DNA of 64,000 nucleotides from NCBI RefSeq assembly GCF_030297175.1, contig NZ_AP028070.1, positions 3,534,001 to 3,598,000 on the forward strand, written 5' to 3'. The notes under the pieces are model-generated. The model made no database searches. It was not told the DNA's origin and was given only the letters and a program-made list of their open reading frames with translations. The translations under genes and the position numbers were made by a program. Shown in pieces: positions 26,482 through 36,111 of the stretch; the first letter of the stretch is position 1; each line of letters starts with the position of its first letter. This stretch comes from Marinobacter sp. LA51 (GTDB taxonomy: Bacteria > Pseudomonadota > Gammaproteobacteria > Pseudomonadales > Oleiphilaceae).

Positions 26482-27660
26482 TCAGGCTGCGGGCTTGAGC
26501 GAATAGGCTCGCAGGTGCTCGGCGAACTCTTCCAGATAGCGAATGCCACTGGCCTCCGCCTCTTTGCACCATTCCATCAGCGCGTTCAGCTTTTCCTGGG
26601 GCTTGAGGCCACGCTGACGCCACAGCGCCTGCAGTTCGTGGCTCTTGTCGTAGATCTGACGCAGCATGGCGTTTCGTTCCAGGACAGATTCCAGGGTTTC
26701 CTTTTCTTTCGGCTGAATCAGCGTGATTTCACGTGACAACAGCTGCTTGAGCTTGCGATAACGCGGCCAGATTTCGCCATCCATCAGCGCTCGCTGCTGG
26801 CGCAGAGCTGGCTCCATGACGCGCTTGCGGTACTGGCGCATGATGTCGAACCGGTTGTTGGCGATGGCCTGTACGGTTTCAACATCCACTTCCTGCTTGC
26901 CCGGTACATGATGGGCGATCGGCCGGTATCCCTTCGGCTTGGCCATGCCAAATAGCTGGAACAGACGGATATAACCCCAGCCGATATCCACTTCGTACCA
27001 CCGCCGCGAGAGCTTGGACGAATTCGGATAGGTGTGATGGTTGTTGTGCAGCTCTTCACCGCCAATCAAAATCCCCCAGGGAGAGATGTTGTGGGCATTG
27101 TCGGTGCACTCGAAGTTGCGGTAGCCAAACCAGTGGCCAAGGCCGTTCACGACGCCTGCGGCCCAGACTGGAATCCACATCATCTGCAGGGCCCAGATCC
27201 AGATGCCGTGCACGCCGAACAGTGTCAGGTTAATCACTGCCAGCAACGAAACACCCAGCATCTTGTAGCGACTGTAGATATTTCGTTCAATCCAGTCTTC
27301 CGGGGTGCGCTGGCCATAACGCTCCAGGGTTTCCGGCGTGGCTGCGGTGGCGTAAAGCTCAGCACCCTCTAACAGCACCTTCTTGACGCCCAGCACTACC
27401 GGGCTGTGAGGATCTTCCTCGGTTTCACACTTGGCGTGATGCTTCCGGTGGATTGCGGTCCACTCTTTGGTGTTCTGGGCCGTGGTGAGCCACAACCAGA
27501 AGCGGAAGAAGTGTTTCAGAACGGGGTGCAGATCCAGCGAATTGTGGGCCGAATGACGGTGCAGGTAGAGCGTCACACTCACAATGGTGATGTGGGTCAT
27601 ACCCAGCGCTACCAGAATCAGCTGCATCACCGACAGGTCAAGAAGACCGTTAAACCACAT
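26482..27660 (-). CDS. Membrane fatty acid desaturase (delta-9 acyl-CoA type)
   Basis: The product has 392 residues from ATG 27660. Three histidine boxes typical of stearoyl-CoA-type desaturases are seen: HRHSAH, HRKHH in the segment HRKHHAKCETEEDPH, and HNNHH in EELHNNHHTYPNSSK. Between them are hydrophobic pairs (about 6-30, 135-180) that would span the membrane. It inserts a double bond into acyl chains using a di-iron site, adjusting membrane fluidity. The C-terminal 130 residues are charged and helical (about 260-392), longer than in short desaturases, with no further motif that I know. ATG 27678 is an alternative start. Confidence 0.92.
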   Translation of the reverse strand: MWFNGLLDLSVMQLILVALGMTHITIVSVTLYLHRHSAHNSLDLHPVLKHFFRFWLWLTTAQNTKEWTAIHRKHHAKCETEEDPHSPVVLGVKKVLLEGAELYATAATPETLERYGQRTPEDWIERNIYSRYKMLGVSLLAVINLTLFGVHGIWIWALQMMWIPVWAAGVVNGLGHWFGYRNFECTDNAHNISPWGILIGGEELHNNHHTYPNSSKLSRRWYEVDIGWGYIRLFQLFGMAKPKGYRPIAHHVPGKQEVDVETVQAIANNRFDIMRQYRKRVMEPALRQQRALMDGEIWPRYRKLKQLLSREITLIQPKEKETLESVLERNAMLRQIYDKSHELQALWRQRGLKPQEKLNALMEWCKEAEASGIRYLEEFAEHLRAYSLKPAA

Positions 27661-27895
27661 AAAAAATCCTCGAATCAATTCAGCGACTTGCGCCGTTCCA
27701 GAAGGAAAGAGAACCGGAGAGTATCAGACCTTCGTAGGGGGGCAACGAGCCAATGATGCCACTTTAGCGTACAGGTGTTCGCTGTCACAACCGTATTTGG
27801 CTGCAATTTTGTTACTGATTACACTTAGTGTGTTTCCAAATTAGCCTTGGCGTACCAATCAGCCGACAACCCCTAACCGCCCGGAGTGTCACCGC

Positions 27896-28708
27896 GTGCC
27901 CGAATTACCCGAAGTTGAAACCACCCGGCGCGGCATCGCCCCCCATTGTGAAGGGCAGTGCATCACCCAGGTCACGGTTCGTAATCCCAGCCTGCGCTGG
28001 CCGGTGCCGGATGACCTAGCCGAACGCCTCGAAGGCCAGACCATCCGCACCGTGGATCGGCGTGCCAAATATCTGTTTTTAAACCTGGACGGCGGCACGG
28101 TGATTGTTCACCTGGGCATGTCCGGCAGCCTGCGCGTCATTTCCGACCAGGCCCCGCCTATGACCCACGATCATGTCGAGCTGACGTTACAGAGCGGTGT
28201 CGTCCTTCGCTTTAATGACCCGCGACGGTTTGGTTGCTGGCTGTGGTCAGACGCCGCCGACAGCCATCCGCTGATTGCCAGCCTGGGGCCCGAACCCCTG
28301 TCGGCAGAGTTCAACGGGGCCATGCTGTACCGGCTGTCCCGATCCAAGAAGACCCCGGTCAAATCCTTCATCATGGATAACCATGTGGTGGTGGGCGTGG
28401 GCAACATTTACGCTAACGAGGCCCTGTTCAAGGCCGGCATTCACCCCAGACGGCAGGCAGGACGGATCAGCCTGGATCGCTACCACCTGCTCGCCGAGGC
28501 GATCCGGGAAACCCTCAGTGCGGCCATACTGATGGGCGGAACCACCCTGCGGGACTTTGTAAATAGCGATGGCAAACCGGGCTATTTCGCCCAGTCACTG
28601 CTGGTGTACGGACGAACCGGCGCTCCGTGCCCTGAGTGCGAGACCGCTTTAAAGGAAATCCGGATGAACAATCGTTCCACCGTCTATTGCCCCCGCTGCC
28701 AGCGATAG
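27896..28708 (+). CDS. mutM: Formamidopyrimidine-DNA glycosylase (Fpg)
   Basis: A GTG start at 27896 gives 270 residues. The mature N-terminus [13 protein letters not shown] holds the catalytic Pro and Glu that excise 8-oxoguanine and cut the strand. The helix-two-turn-helix contains [20 protein letters not shown], and the zinc finger has four Cys in [15 protein letters not shown] and YCPRCQR at the end. Length is normal. It stands alone, with about 200 bases on either side. Confidence 0.97.
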   Translation: MPELPEVETTRRGIAPHCEGQCITQVTVRNPSLRWPVPDDLAERLEGQTIRTVDRRAKYLFLNLDGGTVIVHLGMSGSLRVISDQAPPMTHDHVELTLQSGVVLRFNDPRRFGCWLWSDAADSHPLIASLGPEPLSAEFNGAMLYRLSRSKKTPVKSFIMDNHVVVGVGNIYANEALFKAGIHPRRQAGRISLDRYHLLAEAIRETLSAAILMGGTTLRDFVNSDGKPGYFAQSLLVYGRTGAPCPECETALKEIRMNNRSTVYCPRCQR

Positions 28709-28904
28709 CCGACGACACAAATGCACAATTTGCAACGAAAAATCGTTTGAAAATACGCAAATATGATTCATAGTTAACAGAGATTTCATGCCCTTCGTCT
28801 ACACTGGGAGGCATATTCAGCGTCCACTCGGCGTCCACAAGGTGCGGTCGGCACAATCGGACGCGACAGAAACCACCGGGGCGACAAGTTCAGGAGACAG
28901 TACG

Positions 28905-29237
28905 ATGACTCGAAAGATTTCCCGCACACTGATGGCCACGCTGGCCGCCTGCCTGTTGGCGTTTTCTTCTGTCGGGCATGCCAAGGCGGTGGATGAAAGT
29001 CCCTCTGCGCTGGCGATGACCGGTGATGCCATTTTCGCCCGTCCGGTCCTCTTTGCCACCACTATTATCGGCAGCGCCGTTTACCTGGTGTCGTTACCGT
29101 TCTCATTGCTAGGCGGAAATGCCGGAGAAGCCGGCGAAGTTCTGGTCGTGGGTCCTGCCAAAGCGACGTTCGTGCGCTGCCTGGGCTGCACCCGGGTTGG
29201 CCGCAAGCCTGAACCGGTTCAGCAAAACGCCGAGTAA
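28905..29237 (+). CDS. Small exported protein of unknown function
   Basis: The 110-residue product (ATG 28905, CAGGAG upstream) has a signal peptide: LMATLAACLLAFSSVGHA. Then follow DAIFARPVLFATTIIGSAVY and SLPFSLLGGNAGEAGEVLVV, a pattern I know from short pseudomonad proteins often labelled multidrug transporter without evidence. One hydrophobic segment (about 45-70) could anchor it to the membrane. Two Cys close together (RCLGC) near the end may bind metal or form a disulphide. Function unknown. Confidence 0.75.
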   Translation: MTRKISRTLMATLAACLLAFSSVGHAKAVDESPSALAMTGDAIFARPVLFATTIIGSAVYLVSLPFSLLGGNAGEAGEVLVVGPAKATFVRCLGCTRVGRKPEPVQQNAE

Positions 29238-29288
29238 CACCACAGCGAATCCGTACTATCCCGGCTTGCCAAGGCCGGATTTCTGCGG

Positions 29289-29319
29289 CAGCCTGAAGAA
29301 AAATCTTCAGGCTGTTTTT
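29289..29319 (+). terminator. Rho-independent terminator directly before the nucleotidase start codon
   Basis: A perfect 11-bp stem CAGCCTGAAGA (29289-29299) / TCTTCAGGCTG (29304-29314), loop AAAA, then TTTTT. The next ATG lies only 4 bases behind the T-run. It ends the transcript of the small exported protein. Confidence 0.9.
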
Positions 29320-29323
29320 GTTT

Positions 29324-30013
29324 ATGGTGAATTGGTCCTCGCTGGAGACGGTGTTCCTCGATATGGATGGAACCCTTCTCGATCTGCATTTTGACTCCCA
29401 TTTCTGGCTGGAACACCTGCCGCTGCGCTACGCAGAACGGCACAACCTCGCCCATCAGGACGCTAAAGACCATGTCATTCCGATGATCATGGCCGAACGT
29501 GGCACCCTGAACTGGTACTGCACCGATTACTGGAGCAAGCGGCTAGCTCTGGACATCACCGAGCTGAAATCAGAAGTGGGCGACAAGATTGGTTACCGCC
29601 CCCACGTCATCGATTTCCTCGACGCCCTGCGCGGGTCGGGCCTGTGCACGGTAATTGTTACCAATTGCCATCCGGATCCCCTGAAACTGAAACTGGAACG
29701 AACCGGACTGGACCAGCGGGTCGATGACATCGTATCCAGTCACCAGCTCGGACGCGCCAAGGAAGACCGGCAGTTCTGGCAGGACCTGCATCAACTGGCG
29801 CCCTACCAGGCCAGCTCAACACTGATGGTGGACGACAGCTTCCCGGTTCTTGAGAGTGCCCGGGATGCCGGCATCGGCCAGTGTCTGGCGGTCCTGGCGC
29901 CCGACAGTCAGCAAGCGGCGCATAAGCAGCATCCGGACATCCCCGGCATTCATCATTTCGATGAAGTGCTGCCAGCGTTGCGCCACCGCCAGTCTCTGCC
30001 ATCCGGTCGGTGA
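29324..30013 (+). CDS. yrfG: HAD-family GMP/IMP nucleotidase (YrfG-like)
   Basis: The protein has about 229 residues from ATG 29324 (TTG 29318 and GTG 29327 are alternatives). It belongs to the haloacid dehalogenase phosphatases: nucleophile Asp and acid-base Asp in FLDMDGTLLDLHFD, Thr in IVTNCHPDP, Lys in GRAKEDRQFW and acidic pair in LMVDDSFPV. The signature LHFDSHFWLEHLP is typical of the YrfG group that removes phosphate from GMP and IMP. Oddly no good ribosome binding site exists, as a strong terminator hairpin stands right before the start. hslR follows 41 bases later, as in many related genomes. Confidence 0.9.
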   Translation: MVNWSSLETVFLDMDGTLLDLHFDSHFWLEHLPLRYAERHNLAHQDAKDHVIPMIMAERGTLNWYCTDYWSKRLALDITELKSEVGDKIGYRPHVIDFLDALRGSGLCTVIVTNCHPDPLKLKLERTGLDQRVDDIVSSHQLGRAKEDRQFWQDLHQLAPYQASSTLMVDDSFPVLESARDAGIGQCLAVLAPDSQQAAHKQHPDIPGIHHFDEVLPALRHRQSLPSGR

Positions 30014-30054
30014 GCAGGTTATAATCATTTCAGGCGTTCATCAGGCGAGGAGAC

Positions 30055-30462
30055 ATGGCGGCACCCACCACTGACGACAACCGCGTAAGACTCGACAAAT
30101 GGCTCTGGGCGGCGCGTTTCTACAAAACCCGCTCCCTGGCCAAGGAAGCCATTGAGGGCGGCAAGGTCCACTACAACAACCAGCGCTGCAAGCCCGGCAG
30201 GATGGTGGAAACCGGCGCAAAGTTGACTCTGCGATTGGGTTGGCAGGAAAAAGTCATCATCGTTGACGACATTAGCGACCGCCGTCGGGGCGCCCCGGAA
30301 GCCCAGAAGCTTTATCACGAGACCGACGACAGCATTAAAAAACGGGAAGACCTCGCGTGGCAGCGTAAAACCATGCAGGCCGCCCAATTACCACCGGCGC
30401 GACGGCCGTCCAAGAAAGACCGCCGCGATATCCAGCGTTTCCGCGAGCAGAACAACATCTGA
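30055..30462 (+). CDS. hslR: Ribosome-associated heat shock protein Hsp15
   Basis: The 135-residue protein carries an S4 RNA-binding domain in VRLDKWLWAARFYKTRSLAK and EAIEGGKVHYNNQRCKPGRMV. Its C-terminal tail is strongly basic and charged (about 85-135). Hsp15 binds free 50S subunits holding nascent chain and helps recycle stalled ribosomes. The gene order yrfG-hslR-hslO is the standard one in gammaproteobacteria and suggests heat-shock control with the nearby RpoH, though I did not mark a sigma-32 promoter. Confidence 0.96.
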   Translation: MAAPTTDDNRVRLDKWLWAARFYKTRSLAKEAIEGGKVHYNNQRCKPGRMVETGAKLTLRLGWQEKVIIVDDISDRRRGAPEAQKLYHETDDSIKKREDLAWQRKTMQAAQLPPARRPSKKDRRDIQRFREQNNI

Positions 30463-30542
30463 CTCTTTTCCAGCGCAGCGCGCCGAACGACCAAAACCGG
30501 GCTCGGCTCTGAGCCCAACTCAGTTTTTTCAGGAGATACACC

Positions 30543-31397
30543 ATGGCATCCCGTGACCAATTCCAGCGCTTTATCTTTGAGGACAGCCAAGTCCGGGGCG
30601 CCTGGGTCCAACTGGGGGAAAGCTTCCAGGAAATCGGCAGCCAGGCCCCCTACCCCGATTCCGTTCGCGGTCTGCTGGGTGAGGCACTGGTGGCCAGCGT
30701 GCTGATGAGCAGCACCCTCAAGTTCGAAGGCACCCTGTCTCTGCAGGCCCAGGGCGAAGGCCCGCTCCGCACCCTGATGGCTGAATGCAGCCATGACCGT
30801 TACATTCGCGGCCTGGCCCGCTTCGATGAGCACGCCGTCAGCGAAGAAAACCTGCACGACATGCTCGGTGAGGGCCGAATGGCGATCACCATCACCCCGA
30901 ACAAAGGCAACCGTTATCAGGGCGTCGTACCTCGGGAAGAGAACAGCCTGGCGGGCTGCCTGGAGGAATACTTCGAGCGCTCCGAGCAGATTGCCACCAG
31001 CCTGATTCTATTCGCCGATGAGCACAGCGCAGCCGGCCTACTGCTTCAGCGCATGCCGGGCACCACAGAGCAGGACGACGATCTTTGGGAGCGAGTCAAC
31101 CACCTGGCCCGCACCGTGGAAGCGTCTGAGTTGCTGGAACTGGACAGTGAAACCATCCTGCACCGTCTATTCCACGAGGAAACCGTGCGCCTGTTCGAAC
31201 CCGAGACTGTCGCTTTCCGGTGCAGCTGCTCGCGCGAACGGACCCTGGGCGCCCTGGAAGCGATTGGCAAAGACGAGTGCTACAGCATCCTGGATGAACA
31301 AGGCCAGATCGATATGGACTGCCAGTTCTGTCACGCACACTATCGCTTCGATAGAAACGATATTGATCATCTTTTCACCGGTCACACGTTACACTGA
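30543..31397 (+). CDS. hslO: Redox-regulated chaperone Hsp33
   Basis: The 284-residue protein is Hsp33, switched on by oxidation. The N-terminal part begins [20 protein letters not shown]. Near the end are the four zinc-binding Cys: the pair in FRCSCSRER and the CQFC pair in [12 protein letters not shown], which form disulphides and unfold the linker when activated. AGGAG is close before ATG 30543. A terminator hairpin follows. Confidence 0.97.
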   Translation: MASRDQFQRFIFEDSQVRGAWVQLGESFQEIGSQAPYPDSVRGLLGEALVASVLMSSTLKFEGTLSLQAQGEGPLRTLMAECSHDRYIRGLARFDEHAVSEENLHDMLGEGRMAITITPNKGNRYQGVVPREENSLAGCLEEYFERSEQIATSLILFADEHSAAGLLLQRMPGTTEQDDDLWERVNHLARTVEASELLELDSETILHRLFHEETVRLFEPETVAFRCSCSRERTLGALEAIGKDECYSILDEQGQIDMDCQFCHAHYRFDRNDIDHLFTGHTLH

Positions 31398-31413
31398 CAC
31401 CTTCATGTACATG

Positions 31414-31457
31414 CCCGGAAGCCGCTCATGGCGCGGCTTCCGGGGCAGTCGTTTTTT
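31414..31457 (+). terminator. Terminator hairpin after hslO
   Basis: Stem CCCGGAAGCCGC (31414-31425) / GCGGCTTCCGGG (31433-31444), loop TCATGGC; a T6 run starts 8 bases further on. It lies between hslO and pckA. Confidence 0.75.
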
Positions 31458-31570
31458 ACCGGCGCCTCTGGCATAATAGCGCGCCTGAATTGACCCGATT
31501 GTTCAGATTTCCGCCAAATTTTGGGGGGCGGCCTGAGCAATCACGAAGACATCCCAAGGGCGAGGTCGAA

Positions 31571-33103
31571 GTGAGCAACACTTATAATGATCTGAGTACA
31601 GCACAACTGGTCGAGCAGGCACTGGCGCGCAACGAAGGCCAGCTAGCTGCTAACGGTTCACTGGTTGTGAAAACCGGTGAGCGCACAGGCCGGTCTCCCA
31701 TGGACCGTTTTATCATCGAAGAGCCGAGCACCGCTGATGATATCCACTGGGGTCCGATCAACCGCCCGTTTGACGCCGAAAAGTTCGACGCCCTCTGGGA
31801 TCGAGTTGAGGCCTACATTGCCGAGAAAGACCAGTTCGTGTCTCACGTTCACGTCGGCTCTGATCCCGAGCACTATCTCCCGGTCAAGATGACCACCGAA
31901 ACCGCGTGGCAGAACCTGTTTGGTCGCAACCTGTTCATTCGCCCGGACAGCTACAATCCGGCCGACAAGCAGGAATGGCAGATCCTGAACGCCGCCAACT
32001 TTGAGTGCGATCCCGAGCGCGATGGCACCAACAGCAACGGTACGGTCATGATCAACTTTGCCAAGCGCAAGGTCCTTCTGGCTGGGATGCACTACGCCGG
32101 CGAAATGAAGAAGGCCATGTTCTCCGTACAGAACTTCCTGCTGCCCGAAAAAGACGTTCTGCCGATGCACTGCTCGGCCAACGTCGGCGAAGACGGCCAG
32201 ACCTGCCTGTTCTTCGGCCTGTCAGGCACTGGCAAGACTACCCTGTCTGCCGATCCGAACCGCTTCCTGATCGGTGACGACGAGCACGGCTGGGGCCCAG
32301 GCACCGTATTCAATGTGGAAGGTGGCTGCTACGCCAAGTGCATCGACCTGTCCCAAAAGAACGAGCCCATTATCTGGGACGCAATCCGCTTTGGTGCCAT
32401 CGTCGAAAACGTCACCATTGATCCGGAAACCCGCGAACCGGACTACACCGACGTCTCGCTCACCGAGAACTCCCGCTGCGCCTACCCGCTGGAGCATGTG
32501 GAAAAGCGTGTACTTGAGAACCGTGCTGGCGAGCCTTCGCACATCGTCTTCCTGACCTGCGACATGACCGGTGTATTGCCGCCGGTGTCGATCCTGACCA
32601 AAGAAGCGGCGGCCTACCACTTCCTGAGCGGTTACACCGCGCTGGTTGGCTCTACCGAGATGGGTTCTTCGTCCAAGCTGAAGTCCACCTTCTCCACCTG
32701 CTTTGGCGCACCGTTCTTCCCGCGTCCGGCCGGCGTTTACGCCGAACTGCTGATGAAGCGGATGGACGAGTTCGGCAGCAAGGTGTTCCTGGTAAACACC
32801 GGCTGGACCGGCGGTCCTTACGGTGAAGGCCAACGCTTCAGCATCCCGACCACCCGCGCCATCATTGCCGCCATTCAGAACGGCGATCTGGACGACGTGG
32901 AAACGGAGCACCTGCCGACCCTGAACCTGGACGTACCCAAGTACATCCCAGGGGTAGACTCCTCGCTGTTGAATCCACGTAACACCTGGACCAGCCCGGA
33001 GTACTACGACGGTAAGGCGGCGGAGCTGATCTCCCAGTTCGTGGAGAACTTCAAGAAGTTCGACGTCTCTGACGCGATTGTTGAGGCCGGCCCGAAGCTC
33101 TAA
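31571..33103 (+). CDS. pckA: Phosphoenolpyruvate carboxykinase (ATP)
   Basis: I set the start at GTG 31571, giving 510 residues beginning [18 protein letters not shown], which matches the pseudomonad enzyme; the frame stays open to 31490 but that part has no resemblance. It converts oxaloacetate and ATP to phosphoenolpyruvate, the entry to gluconeogenesis. Seen are [10 protein letters not shown], the P-loop [11 protein letters not shown], the metal site IGDDEHGWG, and [12 protein letters not shown]. Full length, no damage. Flanked by terminators on both sides, so it is a single-gene unit. Confidence 0.97.
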   Translation: MSNTYNDLSTAQLVEQALARNEGQLAANGSLVVKTGERTGRSPMDRFIIEEPSTADDIHWGPINRPFDAEKFDALWDRVEAYIAEKDQFVSHVHVGSDPEHYLPVKMTTETAWQNLFGRNLFIRPDSYNPADKQEWQILNAANFECDPERDGTNSNGTVMINFAKRKVLLAGMHYAGEMKKAMFSVQNFLLPEKDVLPMHCSANVGEDGQTCLFFGLSGTGKTTLSADPNRFLIGDDEHGWGPGTVFNVEGGCYAKCIDLSQKNEPIIWDAIRFGAIVENVTIDPETREPDYTDVSLTENSRCAYPLEHVEKRVLENRAGEPSHIVFLTCDMTGVLPPVSILTKEAAAYHFLSGYTALVGSTEMGSSSKLKSTFSTCFGAPFFPRPAGVYAELLMKRMDEFGSKVFLVNTGWTGGPYGEGQRFSIPTTRAIIAAIQNGDLDDVETEHLPTLNLDVPKYIPGVDSSLLNPRNTWTSPEYYDGKAAELISQFVENFKKFDVSDAIVEAGPKL

Positions 33104-33116
33104 GCCAGCCCGAATA

Positions 33117-33150
33117 AAAAAAGCGCCCTGCGAAAGCACGGCGCTTTTTT
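33117..33150 (+). terminator. Rho-independent terminator after pckA
   Basis: Stem AAAAAAGCGCC (33117-33127) / GGCGCTTTTTT (33140-33150); the loop has an inner TGC-GAAA-GCA hairpin. It lies 13 bases past the pckA stop. Confidence 0.93.
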
Positions 33151-33351
33151 TGTATTAATGGTACCGATGATCATAGAGGCACTTTCAGCCGGAATACACG
33201 TCAGCTTATTTTACATATTTGCCAAAAGAGCCGTTCGGTTACTGTACAACTCCTTGCCACGTCGAGCATTTTTAGTGTCCTGGCATCGTTGATGCTTCTA
33301 CTGTTCCGAGCCTAAGGGAGGGCTTAACCAAAAAACAGAAGGAACAGGAAT

Positions 33352-33945
33352 ATGCCTAAATTCACCAGAATACTGCAGGGAGTCGGTTTGGCATTGGCAA
33401 TGACCGCCACGTCAGCTACTGCCGCACTGATTGATTTCTCCAGTGCGGCTTGGTCTGGGGCGGGAGGCACCAGCAGCCACACCGTGGGCGCCGTGACCGC
33501 GTCAACCAATCACGGACGTCTGACCCATGATAGTAGCCACGGTCTTGGAATCTACGACCGTGATTTTCTCACCGGAACGGGTGATGAAGTTGATAACAGG
33601 GAAATGCTGTCGATCGATCTGGGCGCGTCAGCCCTAATTGAAAAAATCGTTTTACACAAGCTTTTCGCGAATGAGGGGCCTTGCCCATTCTGTTACGACG
33701 AGAAGGGCGAATATCGTCTGGATGGCGGCAGCTGGATGAGCTTCACCGGCACCATGTCGAGCCAACCAGGCATGCTTGCCATCATGGTCGGCGCTGCGGC
33801 TCAAACCATCGATTTTCGTGCGGATCGCCCGTTGCTAGACGACTTTGCACTCAAAGCCATCAAGACTCCTGAGCCGGGCACGCTCGCCCTCCTGGGCTTG
33901 GGCCTGGCTGGAATCGGTGCCATTCGCCGTCGCAAAACTGCCTGA
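33352..33945 (+). CDS. PEP-CTERM sorting-domain protein
   Basis: The 197-residue protein has a signal peptide (residues 1-24, ending TSATA) and a C-terminal PEP-CTERM signal: the motif TPEPGTLALLGLGLAGIGAI followed by RRRK. Such signals are recognised by exosortase, which cuts the protein in the inner membrane for surface or exopolysaccharide-linked export. No exosortase is in the window. The middle is beta-rich with a CPFC motif (GPCPFCYDE), which could be a disulphide. Function unknown. GAAGGAA lies before ATG 33352, and the 200 bases upstream contain no gene. Confidence 0.88.
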   Translation: MPKFTRILQGVGLALAMTATSATAALIDFSSAAWSGAGGTSSHTVGAVTASTNHGRLTHDSSHGLGIYDRDFLTGTGDEVDNREMLSIDLGASALIEKIVLHKLFANEGPCPFCYDEKGEYRLDGGSWMSFTGTMSSQPGMLAIMVGAAAQTIDFRADRPLLDDFALKAIKTPEPGTLALLGLGLAGIGAIRRRKTA

Positions 33946-33993
33946 TCCTGCCAATGGTCAACTGACCGCTGGAACGCTCAGCACGAGCAAGTT

Positions 33994-34020
33994 CGCCCGA
34001 AGCCCAGCTTCGGGCGTCTT
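33994..34020 (+). terminator. Rho-independent terminator after the PEP-CTERM gene
   Basis: Stem CGCCCGAAG (33994-34002) / CTTCGGGCG (34008-34016), loop CCCAG, followed by TCTTTATT. It lies between convergent genes and touches the stop codon of the TRAP permease gene. Confidence 0.85.
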
Positions 34021-36104
34021 TATTCTGCGTAGAACAGCAGAGGCACGAACGCCACCAGCACCAGCGAGATCCCCATAGCAATGAGCGGCATGATGATGCG
34101 TTCATGGCGCTGGTAAAAGGTGCCGGATTCCTGCTGGGCCGCCAACACTTCCGCTTCACCCACCACTTGCCGGGTCAGCAAATGATTCAGCGCCACCGGC
34201 GGACTCAGGTAGCCCAGCTCGAAGGCCACCAGGGTGACCATCCAGAAGTGAATCGGGTGAATGCCGCTGGCATAGGCAATAGTCGCCACGGTTGCTGTGA
34301 CCAGAATGACCGCGCCGAAGGCGTCCATGATCATGCCCAGTATCACCAGGATGACCACCATCAGAAGCATGGCCGACCAGGCACTGTCGAACGCCTGTGG
34401 AAAACTTTGCATGATGTGGGAACGCTCGATCACACCACCAATACTAACGGACAGTCCCAACAACAGAAGCAGGGCACCGATTTCCGCCGTCGTGTCGTTG
34501 GTGGCTTTCCGCAAGCAGCTTTCCAGGCCCGGGTGGTCAGTCTCGCCCGAGGCCTTGCCCCGGCGGGGTTTCAGGCCGAAGTGCTCGTACGCGAGGATGG
34601 CCAGCATAATCACCGGCAACAGGCGTGGCGCAGAGAATTCATCCATGCTGACATCCAGCGCCGTTCGGTACAGAAGCACTACGGCAACGATTACCAGCAC
34701 ATAGGGAATTAGCGGCTTCATTGCTTGTAGCATGGCCGGAAACGCCACTGAAGACGGCGCCAACTCGAACTTGCTCTGGCGATTCACGGTCAGTGCCACC
34801 AAAAGAAACATCGTGGCGGTCAGGACAAACACCCAAATGCCCCAGCCAAACAAATCGTCCGTGGTGACTTCCCGGTTCAGGTACGCTATCACCACCACCA
34901 GAAGGCACGGACGCAACACGACACCCAGTGAGCCGGACATGGCCGTGGCAGCCAGCGCCAGCTGACGTCGGGCGCCCGCGGCCCGTAATTCACTGTAGAT
35001 GACCGCACCGGCGGCAATCACAAAGATACCCGAAGCACCGGTGTAGGCGGTCGGGATGGCAGCAACCAATACCGCCACCACGGCCAGCATTTCCGGCGGC
35101 ATGCGCCAGGGCCGGAAGACATTAAACACCAGGGTGGCCAAGCGGGTCTGCTTCAGCATCATGCCAACCCAAACGTACAGACCTACATTCAGGAACATGT
35201 CGGACAGTTCCATCATCTTGCCGAGATAGATGCCAATTCCCGAGGCATGGCCGATTAGCGCAAAGTAACTGCCAGAGATTAGACACATCCCGGTGTAGAG
35301 CGGCACGGCCAGGAACGCCTTGTTCAAATTGCCGCCCTCTTCCAGCTCTTCCGGTACCCGGAATAAGCGATAAAGGCTGGCCAGGGTCAGGCAACCAAAG
35401 CCCGCAATCCAGAAATTATGCAGCAGCAATTCTTCCGATGAGACCGAGGTTTCGGCCCCCAGGGTGGACTGGCGGAATATGACACTGGACCCCAGCAACA
35501 TGGCATTGGCGATGGTTTGCAGGGTATGGGATACAACGTAGTCCAGCCGGGTTTCCATGGCTCGCATGGCAATGTGGTGGCGGGTCAGCGTAGCGGTTAC
35601 CGCGCACAGCATGACCAGGAGAACGAGGATATAGCGCTGGGACGAGAGCCCAAAGGCAATCAGATCGGCAATGAACAGCTCAACCGCCCGGTAAGCTTTG
35701 ACACCCAGCGTCAGCTGCCCCTGAAGGCTTTGGTAGCTCTGGTAGGCTTCCCGACAATCCGCCAGCGACCGCTCAATGGCAAGCCGCACTTCTGCCGGAT
35801 TCTTCTCCACAGCGCCGAGCAGAGCCGCCATCGGATCGTCGCTGGCCGGCGCTTCCGCCATTTCCGCCGCAACGGTCGCATCAACGTCTCGGTTAGCGTT
35901 GCAGGTGGGCTGAACCGGATCCATTCGCAGCTTGTAATAGCCGCTCCAGAGCTGTTCGCCCCCGCGCAGCATCTGGTTGTGGATATCACTACTGGTCGAG
36001 AATACCACCACCGCCAACAGCAACAGACAGGCGGGCAGAGAGGAGAACCACTCCAACCCGCTGCGACGGACTCCAACCTTGGAAAGCGCTACATTCTGGG
36101 ACAT
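34020..36104 (-). CDS. Fused TRAP transporter permease (DctQ-DctM)
   Basis: The 694-residue membrane protein combines the small and large TRAP permease subunits. The first ~210 residues hold a membrane segment, a long soluble loop (about 45-145, rich in Ala and Glu, with Cys residues) and further segments, unlike a plain DctQ. The rest is DctM-like with about a dozen membrane segments, including AIPTAYTGASGIFVIAAGAV, GSLGVVLRPCLLVVVIAYLN and the ending VAFELGYLSPPVALNHLL typical of DctM. It imports an organic acid or similar solute with a sodium gradient. The gene for a TatT-type lipoprotein lies 7 bases upstream. The solute is unknown. Confidence 0.9.
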   Translation of the reverse strand: MSQNVALSKVGVRRSGLEWFSSLPACLLLLAVVVFSTSSDIHNQMLRGGEQLWSGYYKLRMDPVQPTCNANRDVDATVAAEMAEAPASDDPMAALLGAVEKNPAEVRLAIERSLADCREAYQSYQSLQGQLTLGVKAYRAVELFIADLIAFGLSSQRYILVLLVMLCAVTATLTRHHIAMRAMETRLDYVVSHTLQTIANAMLLGSSVIFRQSTLGAETSVSSEELLLHNFWIAGFGCLTLASLYRLFRVPEELEEGGNLNKAFLAVPLYTGMCLISGSYFALIGHASGIGIYLGKMMELSDMFLNVGLYVWVGMMLKQTRLATLVFNVFRPWRMPPEMLAVVAVLVAAIPTAYTGASGIFVIAAGAVIYSELRAAGARRQLALAATAMSGSLGVVLRPCLLVVVIAYLNREVTTDDLFGWGIWVFVLTATMFLLVALTVNRQSKFELAPSSVAFPAMLQAMKPLIPYVLVIVAVVLLYRTALDVSMDEFSAPRLLPVIMLAILAYEHFGLKPRRGKASGETDHPGLESCLRKATNDTTAEIGALLLLLGLSVSIGGVIERSHIMQSFPQAFDSAWSAMLLMVVILVILGMIMDAFGAVILVTATVATIAYASGIHPIHFWMVTLVAFELGYLSPPVALNHLLTRQVVGEAEVLAAQQESGTFYQRHERIIMPLIAMGISLVLVAFVPLLFYAE

Positions 36105-36111
36105 GGCGAAG

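Noticed and set aside
31490..31570. Longer pckA start upstream of GTG 31571
   Set aside because: The extra 27 residues do not resemble PckA N-termini, and they would begin within promoter-like sequence.
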